Part shown: piece by piece, positions 22,901 through 34,352 of the stretch | How positions within the stretch are numbered: the stretch's first letter is position 1 | How the letters are laid out: each line of letters starts with the position of its first letter | From: Brassica napus | Taxonomy: Eukaryota > Streptophyta > Magnoliopsida > Brassicales > Brassicaceae | DNA: 64,000 nucleotides | Assembly: GCF_020379485.1 (NCBI RefSeq) | Contig: NC_063452.1 | Location: forward strand, 57,247,338 to 57,311,337 | Direction: 5' to 3' | Translations under genes and position numbers: made by a program | The notes under the pieces: generated by a model | What the model was told of the DNA's origin: nothing | The model's database searches: none | The model's input: the letters and a program-made list of their open reading frames with translations, nothing else

Positions 22901-24597
22901 CAGTGGCGAGCCTTTTCTTCAAGCCTCAAAGTTGAATGTGCATGTCAGGTTATTCTAACATGGTTCTGAATGCTGATCTATTTCAGGATGTATCACTACA
23001 AGGAGACCGATCTTTGAGGTGGCCTCTTTGGCTTCGAGCTGCCATCCCTGGAACGATATCTTTGTATTTCACAATATACTATGAGATGGAAAATGTATCA
23101 AGCATCATGAAATATCGCACCCTAAGGATGCATTATAGTTTACAGGTGAGGAATCTAATCTCTACGCTGCTAATTTGTTTTTTTCTTCCAAACTTTCTAC
23201 TATGTTATAGGCAGATTTGCATTGGCCAACACATCTGAACCATTTCTATATTTATATATATATATAGGTTTTACCATCTCTAGAGACCTCGTTTGAAATC
23301 ACCCCCTCTCCATCAAGATTGCAAGAATTTCTTGTGCGTATGGATATCGTGAACCGTGCGAATTCAGATTCTTTCGAAATTCATCAGTTGTCAACAGTTG
23401 GGTGTCGGTGGGGTATCTCGTTGCTTCAGCCTGTTGATACAATCTTGCCTTCCAAGTCTATACTCCCTGGGCAAGGTTTATCATGTTTCTTCATGATTAA
23501 GGTCGAAAGTTCATTTTGATGCACTTTAGTAGCTAGCTGGTCTATCTCTTTTCCAAGTCTGAAATTCGAATGCTGTTTTTTCAGGATTGCAGAAAACCCG
23601 GGACTGAAGAAGAGAAAACCACGTCTATTCTTCCCAGCCAAACCGACATAAAACTGATTACTCAGGATGACGATGAAAAGCTTTTTGATATTGTTAACTC
23701 ACCTTTAGCAAGCTTCCATGAAAGTGAAAGGTCATGTCACGGAACCTCAGATCAGGTAAGCTAAAGTCCTCTTGTAGTGTATGTTACTCTCTTAAACATA
23801 ACATCATATCACTGGTAACTTTCTATTATCAGAAGAAGCTTAATGGACTCGTATTTTTATGATCAAACAGTTAAGTCCGAATACCGTTGACTTCATTCTC
23901 ATCTCGCGCCTAGCAAAATCTAGCAATCCATCAGCAGAGCAAGATTTACCGAAGATTCTGTCTCACCATTCATGTCACAATAGGTAAGAGTATACACAAA
24001 AAAATACATTGCTTCAGCTTTCAAAGCTTATTGTCCCCCCCCCTACTTCGAATCACATTGCTGTTCAATTACAGAATAAGGAGCTCAATCCCGCTCTCAT
24101 GGTCACTAGACGGTCCGAAGACCATGTACCACGATTTCTCGACCTCCTTTTGTGAAATTAAACTAAAGATGGTAATCAGAAACACATCTGATGGATTTTT
24201 ATCTGTGAGCATCAACACCATTGATGGCCTACCGGATGCAGCAGCACCAACTCCTTCCTCTGGAAACCTGTCCGGGTGGCGCTACGTACCAGCCATAACA
24301 GAGGAAATGAAACTAACTTCAGACGTCATGGGAAGCCGCCTGGGCAAACCACCACCTTCCATGGAAAGCTCGCCTCCTTTCATATGGTCAGGTTCAAGTT
24401 CCACAAAGGTCCAGATCCAGCCATTGTCCAGAACAGAGATCCCCCTGCAGATATCGGTTTTCTCTCCAGGTGTCTACAATCTATGTTCATATACACTTAC
24501 ATGGGAGCTTTCCGAACATGAAAACGCATTGTCATCAACATCATCAGGGATATGCCAAGGCTATCCTTGTTACCTTACTGTTCTTCAGTCTGAGTGA
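17000..24597 (+). CDS. TRS85: TRAPPC8 / TRS85, TRAPP complex subunit
   Basis: 28 exons: 17000-17162, 17250-17344, 17548-17647, 17779-17883, 18011-18173, 18273-18393, 18498-18557, 18684-18764, 18883-18977, 19062-19212, 19402-19488, 19641-19760, 19827-19955, 20038-20135, 20218-20341, 20488-20595, 20828-20969, 21463-21573, 21671-21716, 21811-21886, 22167-22352, 22430-22540, 22743-22898, 22987-23145, 23268-23501, 23585-23755, 23871-23983, 24075-24597. They sum to 3828 bases (1275 residues) with phase kept throughout. The start is MVEPVNSSLGKMLLEE; KNLWWRKGKDD and a tetratricopeptide-like helical stretch (LGDYAFMLHDYELALSSY, about residues 330-500) follow. The C-terminal half is beta-rich, typical of TRAPPC8. 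The subunit defines the TRAPPIII complex in Rab activation, autophagy and secretion. It corresponds to At5g16280. The donor of exon 9 (AT|GTATGC) is the least certain. Confidence 0.92.
21260..21277 (+). repeat. 18-base poly(G) run in a TRAPPC8 intron
   Basis: A purine tract (GA repeats from about 21237, then G6-A-G-C) runs into 18 consecutive G in the intron between exons 17 and 18. Such runs are rare in crucifer DNA and its length could be a sequencing or assembly artefact. Confidence 0.8.
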
Positions 24598-24959
24598 GCT
24601 GTTATAGCTTTCTCTCTTTCTATAAAAGGTTTGAGGTGTCCGTTAGTAAGCATGAGAGTCTTCTATTGTGTCGCATTGTCCTCTGTGTATTCATCTTAAT
24701 GGTCCTTACGAATGAGTTTTCAATTTTGATTGTAGCAAGTTGTTGTCAAGAAATGGTTTTCGAAAGGAGAAAGATATTACGCCAAAAGGGGAATCTTACT
24801 TTTGTTTGTGGAATAAAAGATTACAGAGATTATGGTGGCCCTTTGAATGCTTGAATTTTATTTTATTTTATTTAGCTGAACTATATGTTTTTCTTATACT
24901 AAATTGTAAATATCTTTATCTAAAATGAGCAGTTCATCTGTTACAATGAAAAGACTTTT
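24598..24959. other. TRAPPC8 3' UTR and spacer
   Basis: T-rich DNA after the stop, with tttatttta stretches suiting a polyadenylation region. The short ORFs here show no motif. Confidence 0.6.
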
Positions 24960-27430
24960 ACATACATCTTTTTTGGCCAAAATTAAATAAAAAACAAGAA
25001 AGGTAGTAGTTTAGATCCTATGGTGAGCATCTGGTTCATCTAATCCAAAGCACCATGAGGTTCAAAAAAGAGCGCTTGTGGCGCCTTGGAGTGATCGTTT
25101 GCACGGGTGAGAGGTGAGTGTTGTTGTGGAGGACATTGTTTCTTTGCCTCCATATGTGGTATACAAGGACATGAGTGAGTAATGTCCTTAGAACAGCCGG
25201 AGCTGCTACTGATTGAGCTCTACACCAAGAAAGAAGCTATGTCCATGTGAAGAAAGCTGGCTGATGCGGTGATAGTCTAGCGAAAGCTTGTGCCCAGATT
25301 TGCAGGGAAAACCTGCAGTTTAAAAACAAGTGCTCTCTGGTTTCGTCTGAGCAGTTGCATAGACAGCAAGCTCGTGTAATATTCATACCCCAAGAAGCAA
25401 GACGGGTTCGTGTAGGCAGTCTGTTTAATGTGGCTAGCCACATAGTAAAAGCTTGTTTAGGGACTGCACCTTTATACCATACAATTGGGGCCCAAGATCT
25501 TGCTGTTTCTCGGGGTCTGATGGCTTCCCGTGTCTGAGAGGAAGAGTAGCCATTGCATAGAGTTCCGTACACCTTCCAGCAGTAGGAGTCATCCTCATCT
25601 AAGATCGTGGGAGGGGTGATGGATGTGAGAGCAATGTGAAGCTGAAGAGCTGCCTCTGATCTCGGAGAAGGGAGAGTCCATGAGATACCATTTGAGGCAT
25701 CAGACACTTTAGCATTCAGAGGTATCCCTAGTTCCCTAGGTCCCGAGTCTCCAAGGAGGTGGATGAGAGGACCAGTAGGTAGCTATAGTCGAACCAGAAT
25801 CTGAGAGAGAGCCCGTTGCCAACTGAGAAGCAAGTGGACGGAGGTTAAGCAATGTTATCCAAGTCCAAGAGTCGTTGCTGGTTTGTGTGACTGACCATAA
25901 GCTTTTTTTGTTGGAGGTGATGATGATTGTGCCAAGCTGCCCAAAGAGAGTCTGAATTTGCAAATAGGAGCCAGATAAATCGGAGACACAACACTTTGTC
26001 CCATACCCTATATTTCCTGAGTCCTAAGCCGCCTTCTGGCTTAGGTAGACAGACCTTATTCCAATTTACCTTGGCGCCTTTGGCTATCTCTATTTGGCCA
26101 GACCATAGGAACCGAGAGCATAGGCTTACAATCTTCTTAACACATCCTTTAGGGAGCATAAACGTTGAGCACCAGAAGTTAACAGTTCCTGAGATCACCC
26201 TTGATATAAGAAGAAGCCTACCAGCATAAGAGAGTGTTTTGACTGCCCATCCCCTGAATTTTCATATTCAGAAATCTTCAGCTTTCGATGCATAAGGAGT
26301 AAGCCAAGATATCTGAATGGTAGTGAACCAATAGGGAACCATAGCTGGCTATAGCCATGGATTCGATTTGGTTCAGACCTGCGTGGAATAGCTCAGTCTT
26401 GTGCCTATTCATTTGGAGACCCGACCAACTAGCAAAATCATCCAAAGTTTCGTAGATACCACCATGAAGAGAGGAACTAGAACCGTCGAAAAATATCCTC
26501 ACATCATCGGCGAACATTAAGTGCGAAATGTTGAGCGCCGCCGTGTTGGGATGGTACGGGATGTAGCCATTGTCAAATCTTGAGTTGAGTTAATGGAGTG
26601 AAAACCTCCATGGCATGAAATTAAGCTGATTGCGATGGGTGATATGACATGAGAGAGAATATCGCGCAGCCTTGATGCAAGAAGCTTTGCAATGACTTTG
26701 TAGACAGGGTTTAAGCAAGCAATAGGCCTAAACTCTGAAGTTCTGCAAGCAGTAGGCGTCTTAGGGATCAGAACGAGCGTGGTGGAGTTCCATTGCTTGA
26801 GAAGTTGACCTGACGAGAAGAATTCAGTCACTGCTTCACAAACCTCAGCTCCGATTATATCCCAATACCCCGTGAAAGATTCAGCAGAATAGCCGTCAGG
26901 GCGGCACGCTTTGTTTCTTGGGAGTGAGTAGAAAGCTTCTTTTATTTCTTCTTTTGGAGAACCCTTTCTCAAGTCCAGTTGATTCAGATGTGGAGCATCT
27001 GAAAGGAAGCAGAAGCTCGATATCACTATGCATAAACATCAGTGGTGACACCTCCCCTCCAAGGAGGTCTGAGAAATAATAATCCACACAAAGGTTTTGG
27101 ATTCCTTATTGTGTTTCCCTTTTGGTGTCATGCTCCTCCATTAGAAAGTGGATATGGTTTGCTGATTTTCTCAAGGATATGATCCCATGATAGAAAGACG
27201 TACTGCTGTCGCCCACTTGCGACCAGGTGAGTCGGGGATCTCTGATATAAGAAAGATTCTTCTGCTGTAGCTAGGATCTGCCACTTTCTTTGGGCTTCGG
27301 CTTCTTCAGCAGCTAGCATAGGCCATGGGTTCATGAGGAGCCTAGTTTGGCAATCCTGAACGGTTGTGTGTGTGCGCCTCCTGAATAACATTCTTTAGAG
27401 CCTTGAGTTTGGAGGAAACTCTAAACATAG
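24960..27430 (-). mobile_element. Decayed LINE (non-LTR retrotransposon) fragment
   Basis: Read on the minus strand from 27430 down. The linker comes first (AEAQRKWQILATAEESFLYQRS). Then the reverse transcriptase N-terminal part, with NKACRPDGYSAESF, LIPKTP and FRPIACLNPVYKVIAKLLASRL (27026-26660). Then the FADD catalytic box, LMFADDVRIFFDG (about 26520), and NRHKTELF. Finally an RT-associated zinc-binding domain, LPTRTRLASWGM...CCLCNCSDETREHLFLNCRF (about 25450-25300). These lie in several frames. Between the SPSQSA-like and AMEVF-like phrases near 26620-26640 the whole RT palm is deleted. The endonuclease domain is missing, so the copy is 5'-truncated. No clear target duplication was found. 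Confidence 0.88.
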
Positions 27431-27955
27431 CTGAGCCCATTACATTACAAGAATACTAATGAAAGGCAATTTGAGCTTTCAGATCACTATTGCCAAGAAG
27501 AAAGTTATAGAATTTGAAAGGCTTCTTCAATCTTGGAGAATCATGCTATATAAAAGATATGTAATATTATATGAAAATTATCTATCTATCTATCTATCTC
27601 TATTGTAGTATATAAAAGAGAGTTTTCCTCTTCTTCTCAGCGAGACACGTTAGAAAATGGGTTTCTGAAAACATGCCTATACATTTAAAACACAACCACC
27701 ACTGACAAACTACTAGTAGAACATAATAAATTCACATTTTAAATAATTGAACAAACCGCAAACGAAGAGAAAGTGTCTACGTGGTTAAATGTGTATCTCA
27801 GCGGCATTATCTAATCGGAGTTCAACTGATGACCAAAAGAAAACAAAACAATAGACCGCAAATAAGATAAGATCCAGCAAAAAGGCTTTGTATAAGTATC
27901 TCTTCAGCATCAAAGGCTTATACCCGAAACAAATGTGAGAGAGAGAGATAGACAG
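27431..27955. other. Upstream region of the TIR gene
   Basis: AT-rich DNA with a TATC microsatellite at about 27577-27600 and a GA-rich leader just before the ATG at 27956. No gene is seen. Confidence 0.6.
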
Positions 27956-29888
27956 ATGGAGAGGACTAATCCGCACCTTCAAGTTTTCATCAGTTTCCGT
28001 GGTAAAGACGTTCGCGGCAACATCCTCAGCTCCTTGAAAGAAAAATTGAAAGATGAAGGCGTCAACGTGAAGACGGACGAGGAAATGCCTAGAGGAAGAA
28101 AGATCGATGAGAATCTACTAAAGCTGATAAGAGACTCGAAAGTGGCGGTGGTGATCTTCTCAGAGAACTATCCAGAGTCAACTTGGTGCTTGGACGAGCT
28201 AGTGGAGATCAAGAAGCAAATGGAGCTAAAGAAGCTTGCTCCTCTTCCCATCTTCTTCGAGGTTAAAGCCTCACACGTAGCACTTAAGGAACATAATCCT
28301 TTCAAAGACATTCTACTGCGGTTGGAAGACGACGAAAGAGAAAATGCCAGAAACGGTAAGGCGGCATTAGAGGCAGGGCCGGCTTAACTTTTCATTGAGC
28401 CCATTGGGCAAAAAAAAATTTTATGCATTATAAATGATTAAAAAAATATTATGGGGACTTTATTAACAAAAAGAATAAAAAAAGGACTTTTTTGTCACAT
28501 AGGCCATCAGCATTGGTGCAATTCTCAATAGATCTCTCGGTAATTAAAATAATACATGAAAAAAAGAAGGTAAAGAAACAGATGAGAGAGACAAGAAAAC
28601 GTTTCTTTATGAAGAGATTTTGTCCGAAATCATGAGAAGCGCTGGCCACTTGTCTGTTATTTATTGTTCTATATTTTTTTAATATTAAACTTTTTATCAG
28701 AGAAACTTTGTAGAATTTATACCGCTGCGGGTGCTCTAAATTTGATAGGTTCTAGGGTGGGCTCCGGAAGGATGCACTGTTGGTCCTGTTTCCTGAGCCG
28801 GCGCTTGTTAAAAGATGCAGACAAGAGGTTTGTCAGGTGGCGGGAAGCTTTGAAATCTATAACGGGTTATTCGGGCTTGAAGTATATAAAGGACAGGTTT
28901 GATTAATATATATGTAATATTAAATAGTATAACAACATCCAAATTAAACATCTAGATGTTGTTTGTTAGTAAAATCAACATTCTTGCATCTACTGGATGC
29001 ATTTGGATATAACGCGCCATTTGGAGCCCCTTGGAAAAGAACATATATGGATTTAGGTAAACTATATAATGATGATTCATTTGTTATTGGAAGCAACCAA
29101 GCCCTCTTTGTCAACCAAATCGTGGAGACTGTGAAGGAAATGTTAGACAAAGTACAATCATCAGATGTACGTAAAAGACCTCAAAAGTACCGACTCATAT
29201 TAAGTCTGGTGGATTATGTCCTCTAATTTAATAAAACTCACACATTTTCTCTCCAGGAAGTGCATGGCCGGATCAGGGGACAACATATTGTGCCACAACA
29301 AAAAGTGTTCATCAGTTTTGGGGGTCATGGTGATGACACCCGCCTTGGTTTCATTTCTCATTTCCAAGCTGGCTTGAAAAGAAGTGGAATCAACTTTTAC
29401 ATAAATATTGAAAACATGACTAAAGGATATGACCCCGAAGAGCTTATCATGAATGTCCGAGAGTCGAGGATAGCGCTTGTGATCTTCACTGAGAGCTACT
29501 TGAGCTCTGCATGGTGCTTGGAGGAGCTAGTGGAGATCAACAAATACACGATGAGTCTTGTAGTCATTCCAATATTCTACAAAGTGGAACCGAAATATGT
29601 AAGGGATGGGAGGCTAGTGGAGATCAACAACCAGCTAGTCTTGAATTGGGGAGCTACGGACGTCAGGATCAACAGATGGAAGCAGGCTCTTAACTCAGTT
29701 GGAGAGAGGTTAGGTTTTGTGTATGCAAACCCAAGGTAATTTATCCCCTCTCCTATACAAAAGTATATAATATATATTGATAAAATGTCACACTAATCTC
29801 TGAATGTTTGTACAGCTCGGAGGCAGAATTCGTTGAATATATCATCTGTGAAACTAAGCGGACGTTAGCCAATACTTCATCCAGCTAA
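27956..29888 (+). CDS. Two-TIR-domain protein gene, interrupted by a MITE
   Basis: The first TIR starts at 27956 (MERTNPHLQVFISFRGKDV) and has VVIFSENYPESTWCLDELVEI with the conserved glutamate. Its end (KRFVRWREALKSITGYSG) is separated by a MITE at 28374-28807. A linker exon to 29166 contains DDSFVIGSNQALFVNQIVE. The second TIR exon is 29257-29735 (QQKVFISFGGHGDDTRLGF, SAWCLEELVEI) and the last exon is 29816-29888 (AEFVEYIICETK, stop). No NB-ARC or LRR follows, so this is a TIR-only type, with likely NAD-cleaving immune activity known for plant TIRs. GT at 28356 (G|GTAAGG) and an AG at 28814 or 28820 would splice out the MITE in frame. The start of the linker exon (about 29041) is uncertain. 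It is not in the Arabidopsis neighbourhood as I recall it. It may be a pseudogene. Confidence 0.65.
28374..28807. mobile_element. hAT-like MITE with CAGGGCCGGCT termini
   Basis: The left end CAGGGCCGGCTTA and the right end TGAGCCGGCGCTTG are imperfect inverted repeats. The 434-base insert has no coding. It splits the TIR reading frame: the codons before it (GCG GCA TTA) and after it (TTA AAA GAT GCA) resume the domain. The flanking duplication is weak (ttagagg versus ttaaaag). Confidence 0.6.
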
Positions 29889-32800
29889 AGAGAATTTATT
29901 TCCACCCATTCTAGGATCTTCATGGTCCTCATCTGCGTTTCCAGTTATCTTTATATAGCATGCGTGCATCTGTGTTGAACTTATTACAATTAATGTATGT
30001 GTTGCGTATCATATGTGCTTCTTTGATTTCCAGACCGTCATCCAAATAAGTAGAAATGATTATGATTACGTGCTTTGCGGTTTCATTTGAAAGCATCTGC
30101 TTTAATTTAAAGGTTCCAGCTGGCTTTAATATGACTTAACCAACTCGTACTTCCATTTTTTTTATTTACTATCTTTTGTTTTTTACTCTTTTATTCTTCG
30201 TAGTTTTTTGCATTCAATATTTTTTTTTGAATGAATGTTAAGAATGGAATAACTCAACCAAACCCAAAAACTAGATTTGATTCGAATCTGGATCATGTCA
30301 GTTATACTAGTGAAACTTATATTTTTAAAACCGAAAAATCAGAACCAAATGAGTATCCGAATTTCTATATTATAGTTTATATATTTATAAATATTAACTA
30401 TATTTAATTTTAAATAATCAAATAATCTTTAAAAAAATTATTCATAAGTCGACGAAAAATCGAACTACTGTAACTTTTTTTCAGAATATTTAAATCATCT
30501 GAATAATCTGAAATTTTGTTTGAGAACCCTAAAAATTTGATATTAATCTAAACAAATCGATGTTTTTATTTTTTTAACTTGAATTAACCAAAAAATCGAA
30601 ACCAAGCTGGAACCGGATGAGATCGAAGTTATTTTGGAAATAAGTTGGTTCCCAAGTTTACTATCCAAACCCGAATCGAATGGGATCTAAAATTACTTGG
30701 GAAATAAGGTGGTTTTCAATTTTGTTACCCGAACTGAACCGACAATCGAAATAACCGAACTGAAATCAAACCAAACTTTCTAAATACTCAAATGTTTCCT
30801 AAATAAATACTCAAATGTATCCTAAATCTGTAGAACCAAAATACCGAAAGAACTGAATTGAGAACCGAATGTCCAGAGCAGTCACGACTTTATTCGCAGT
30901 CTGATTATAAATACTTTTCAGAAAAGGAAATATATATCATTGGAATATTTTTGTTTTGTTGATTTTCCTTATTCCAATTGTATATTTATGTAAATTATGA
31001 TCTCATCTATACAAACATTGCTTTCATGAAACGTCTATACAGCTTGAACGTGAGCTATGACAACGAGTCCACGACTATCACATGCAGAACGAAGAACACC
31101 ATATGGGTTCCTGCATTTATTTTCATGTTATTTACTTTAAACATTACTTCTTGACTTAAACAGAATATATTGATTTTATTGAACATCTCTTTTTTTACCT
31201 TTTAACATTTCTTATCACTTTTTCATTTTCTATCTAATCGTCGAGGGACAATTTGTTGGATATTCATAAGGAGCACTAAAATGAAGTATATACCCATTCT
31301 GCAGTATAAGTCCATCGATGTGAAAGGTTCACTCAAAATTGCCTGTAATAGCTCCCTAAGCGCGTGTGCGTGCGGATGACTCTAATGCACATACTATACT
31401 ATACGATATAAAATGTAATATAGTCTGAAAAGACAACTATACTTATCTATTCCTACATTGCAAATGTTTTTCCTCAAAAAGCATTACATATGGGGTATAA
31501 CAGTTGTGAAGATGTATAGTACTATAAAAAAAGAAACACATGATAAAAAATAGTGAACTTAAATTCCACAAAATTGTTGAGACAATTAAAGACGAGACAT
31601 ATACACACTAAACTATTACGAGGGACTCTTCTACCAGGGTGGCTCACTGATTCAAGTTACGTGTGAAGTTTAGTTCGAAGACACAGCCATTGCATCACAA
31701 GATAACCCTGAAAATGTAAAACCATGTTCGTGAACAAACCTAATAGCTGACTTATTTCAAGTATTCTATTTCTGTTGACCAAATAGAAAGTTATGTATGT
31801 ACCAGTTTGTTCACAAAGAAGGGGAGGAGGAAGAGGAGGAGGCGGGGCGGGGAGGGGTGAGGGGGATGGGAAGGGGAGGATGAGGAGGAGGAGGAGGAGG
31901 AGGGGAGAAGGAGGAGAAAAAGATTCTAAAGATTCATTTATATTCATTGTTCTCAAACGAATATTACAAAAGAAAATACTACATTTCAATTTGAACTGTT
32001 ATTTTTTCCAAAGGTAAAAGATGAAAATCATATATAGTAGGAGGACATATGATTTACAGAGGAGCATGTGGCACTATCGTTGTCCATCTTTTCTAATTTA
32101 AAACTTAATATCATACACTATACTATACTACATTCTTTATCCAAATGGTGCAATCTGTTCACAATATTTACTACCTTCTTGGTCTTTGTCGATTATAAAA
32201 ATATAGTATTGATATGTTGTTGCTCGTAATTTCTCAGTCTTGATCAATAAATATAAACCAATTGGTTCATAAAAATGATATACCAACAAAACATAACACA
32301 TGGAGCTTACTAGAAAAATAAAATTAGCAGAGGAGGTGGGAGAGACGTTGGAAAGGTTAATGCAAGAGGAGAAGCCACCATAAGAAGTAGAGGAGGAAAA
32401 AATTATGGTGGAAGTAAGTGGGGAGACGACGGGTTGCAATACTAGCGGAGGAAAATATGGTGGCAGTGATGAAATGAGTGCTCGTGGTGGTGGTGATGGT
32501 GGTGATGCTTCAGGTGAGACAGTAACAAAATAATACATTGTTTTACATACTAGAAGAGAACACACAAACATATATTGTTAATCTTCTTTGATCTTTTGTA
32601 GTAACTGATAGTGACGCGAAAAAGAAGAAGCTGAGAGAAGAAAAGAGTAAAAATGATGATGAAGAATAAGAATAAGAAACAAAAGAGAAGAAGAAATATT
32701 GTATTATACTATACTTTGACGATAAAAAAATAGTATACTATAATAGTTATAATAAATTTTGCTAGAATTTGTGTATATTCTTCATGAAATGTATTGTTCG

Positions 32801-34352
32801 CAGCCGGTTCATTTCAGTGGCATACAACTTTTAATTTTTTCATGAATCTGCATAATATTTTATTTGTTACAACACCATAGAATAAATCATACTAACAGAG
32901 AGCATTAATTGTTCTTCTCCAGTGCAATCCAACATCTGATTTTGGGATAGTGATGAGTTGCAACGGCTATGAAGGAAAAGACGGGGGAGCTGATGGAGTA
33001 GTGAAAATAATAATCATAAGGCGAAGTAGGTACAATTTGGCGAAGAAGAGAATTAGAATTTGTAAATACTAACTGTGACTATAAAATAGAATATAACATA
33101 TTATACAAAATATTGTTCATCTTCTCCAACTCAATTCATCGTCTGATTCTTTATCTTCTTAAAGATTGGGGTTCAATTTCTTACTTTACCAATGATGTCG
33201 GATTGTTTCCATTCGCACACTGTCTTACCCTGCCGAAGTTTCCTTTTCTTTTATCCCATCAATTAATTCACCTTAAGTTCCTCTTTCACCTTCATCGCAA
33301 ATCTACGTATATCACCGACTCCGTTTACAAAGTTCCATTTGTGTGTTTGTGGCCCTTAATAAAACTAGCCATTTTGGTTGTCTCTTAAACTGAAGCGAGC
33401 AAAGCACCATTTTTCACGCGCATGAAGGCTATTTTCGTCTCTTTTCTTCATATTATGTAGTATATTATAGCCTAAAATAGGTAATGAATAGACACTTAAT
33501 TTATGGTTTTCTTATGGATATGCAACCCAATTCCCTAATCATTGAATACACATTTAACTTTCTTACCTTTACAATAATTTTGTTTCAAAAAAATCTACCA
33601 CTCTATCCATCTAATATTATTATATATAATATATATATATATATATATAATTTTTTTGATTTTTTTATTATATTTTTAGATTCTATCTTACAAAAAATTC
33701 TAAAGATATAAACAAAATTTATTTAAAAATAAAATAGTGTTCCAAAAAAAGTATAATAATATCAAATTTTGTTTTCTGTGCCCGAATCCAACAAATGATA
33801 AATTTTGATATAAATAAATAAATTTATTAGAAAATAATAGGTTCAAAATAATTAGGATGGATAAAAAAAACATCAGCAATTATAAAAGCCAATAATTTTG
33901 TGACAAAAGTAGGCATTCTTACCAGACTGTTTCACATTTTAACTCTATTTTGAAACTATTATTATATTTATTCAATAAAAAATGGCTCCTCGACATTCCC
34001 AAGTCAAACCGGAGGACTCGAGTTATTCAAAGAAGATAAAATTAGCATGTCTCAAATGTAAAACTGGTGGTGATCAATGATCATGGTGGCACCAATATAT
34101 ATACACATACAACAACAACTCTTATGTATAAAGATAAAATAAAAATAACAAACATATCAACCTCCTCCAGCTACTTGGATGGTGGTTAAGAGCTACAACA
34201 CCAGGCACTGATACTATTACTACTTCATTGGCTTAAAAGAGTGGAAATGTATAAACTTTAGAGAAGAAGGGACAATCATTTTCGGATATGATGTTTCTCG
34301 GACTGGGACCAAACTACCTATCTGCAACTATGAGAGACTCGTCTTCTCCATT
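29889..34352. other. 4.4-kb intergenic region without a supported gene
   Basis: From about 30235 to 30885 there are many ACCGAA/CCGAAC phrases, resembling a decayed copy of the CGGTTCGG element seen at 50759 and 52884. At 31814-31925 is a purine tract (GGA/GAG repeats). ATACTATACTA phrases recur around 31390-31410, 32110-32130 and 32700-32715. At 33620-33650 is a TA dinucleotide run. ORFs at 31657-31989, 31793-32017 and 32137-32571 are translations of these simple tracts. A short open stretch at 31040-31110 (LNVSYDNESTTITCRTKNTIW) looks less random but I cannot place it. The SYN4 3' UTR lies at the right end. Confidence 0.55.
31814..31925 (+). repeat. Purine-rich GGA/GAG tract
   Basis: About 110 bases almost wholly of A and G on the plus strand, mostly GGA and GAG repeats with a few T and C. 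It yields glycine/arginine-rich and proline-rich phantom ORFs on the two strands. Confidence 0.85.

Noticed and set aside
27935..27955. N-terminal extension of the TIR gene
   Set aside because: It begins with GTG within a GA-rich leader; the ATG at 27956 is the natural start.
31657..32571. Proline-rich and glycine/arginine-rich ORFs
   Set aside because: Translations of GGA/GAG tracts on opposite strands with no flanking gene structure.
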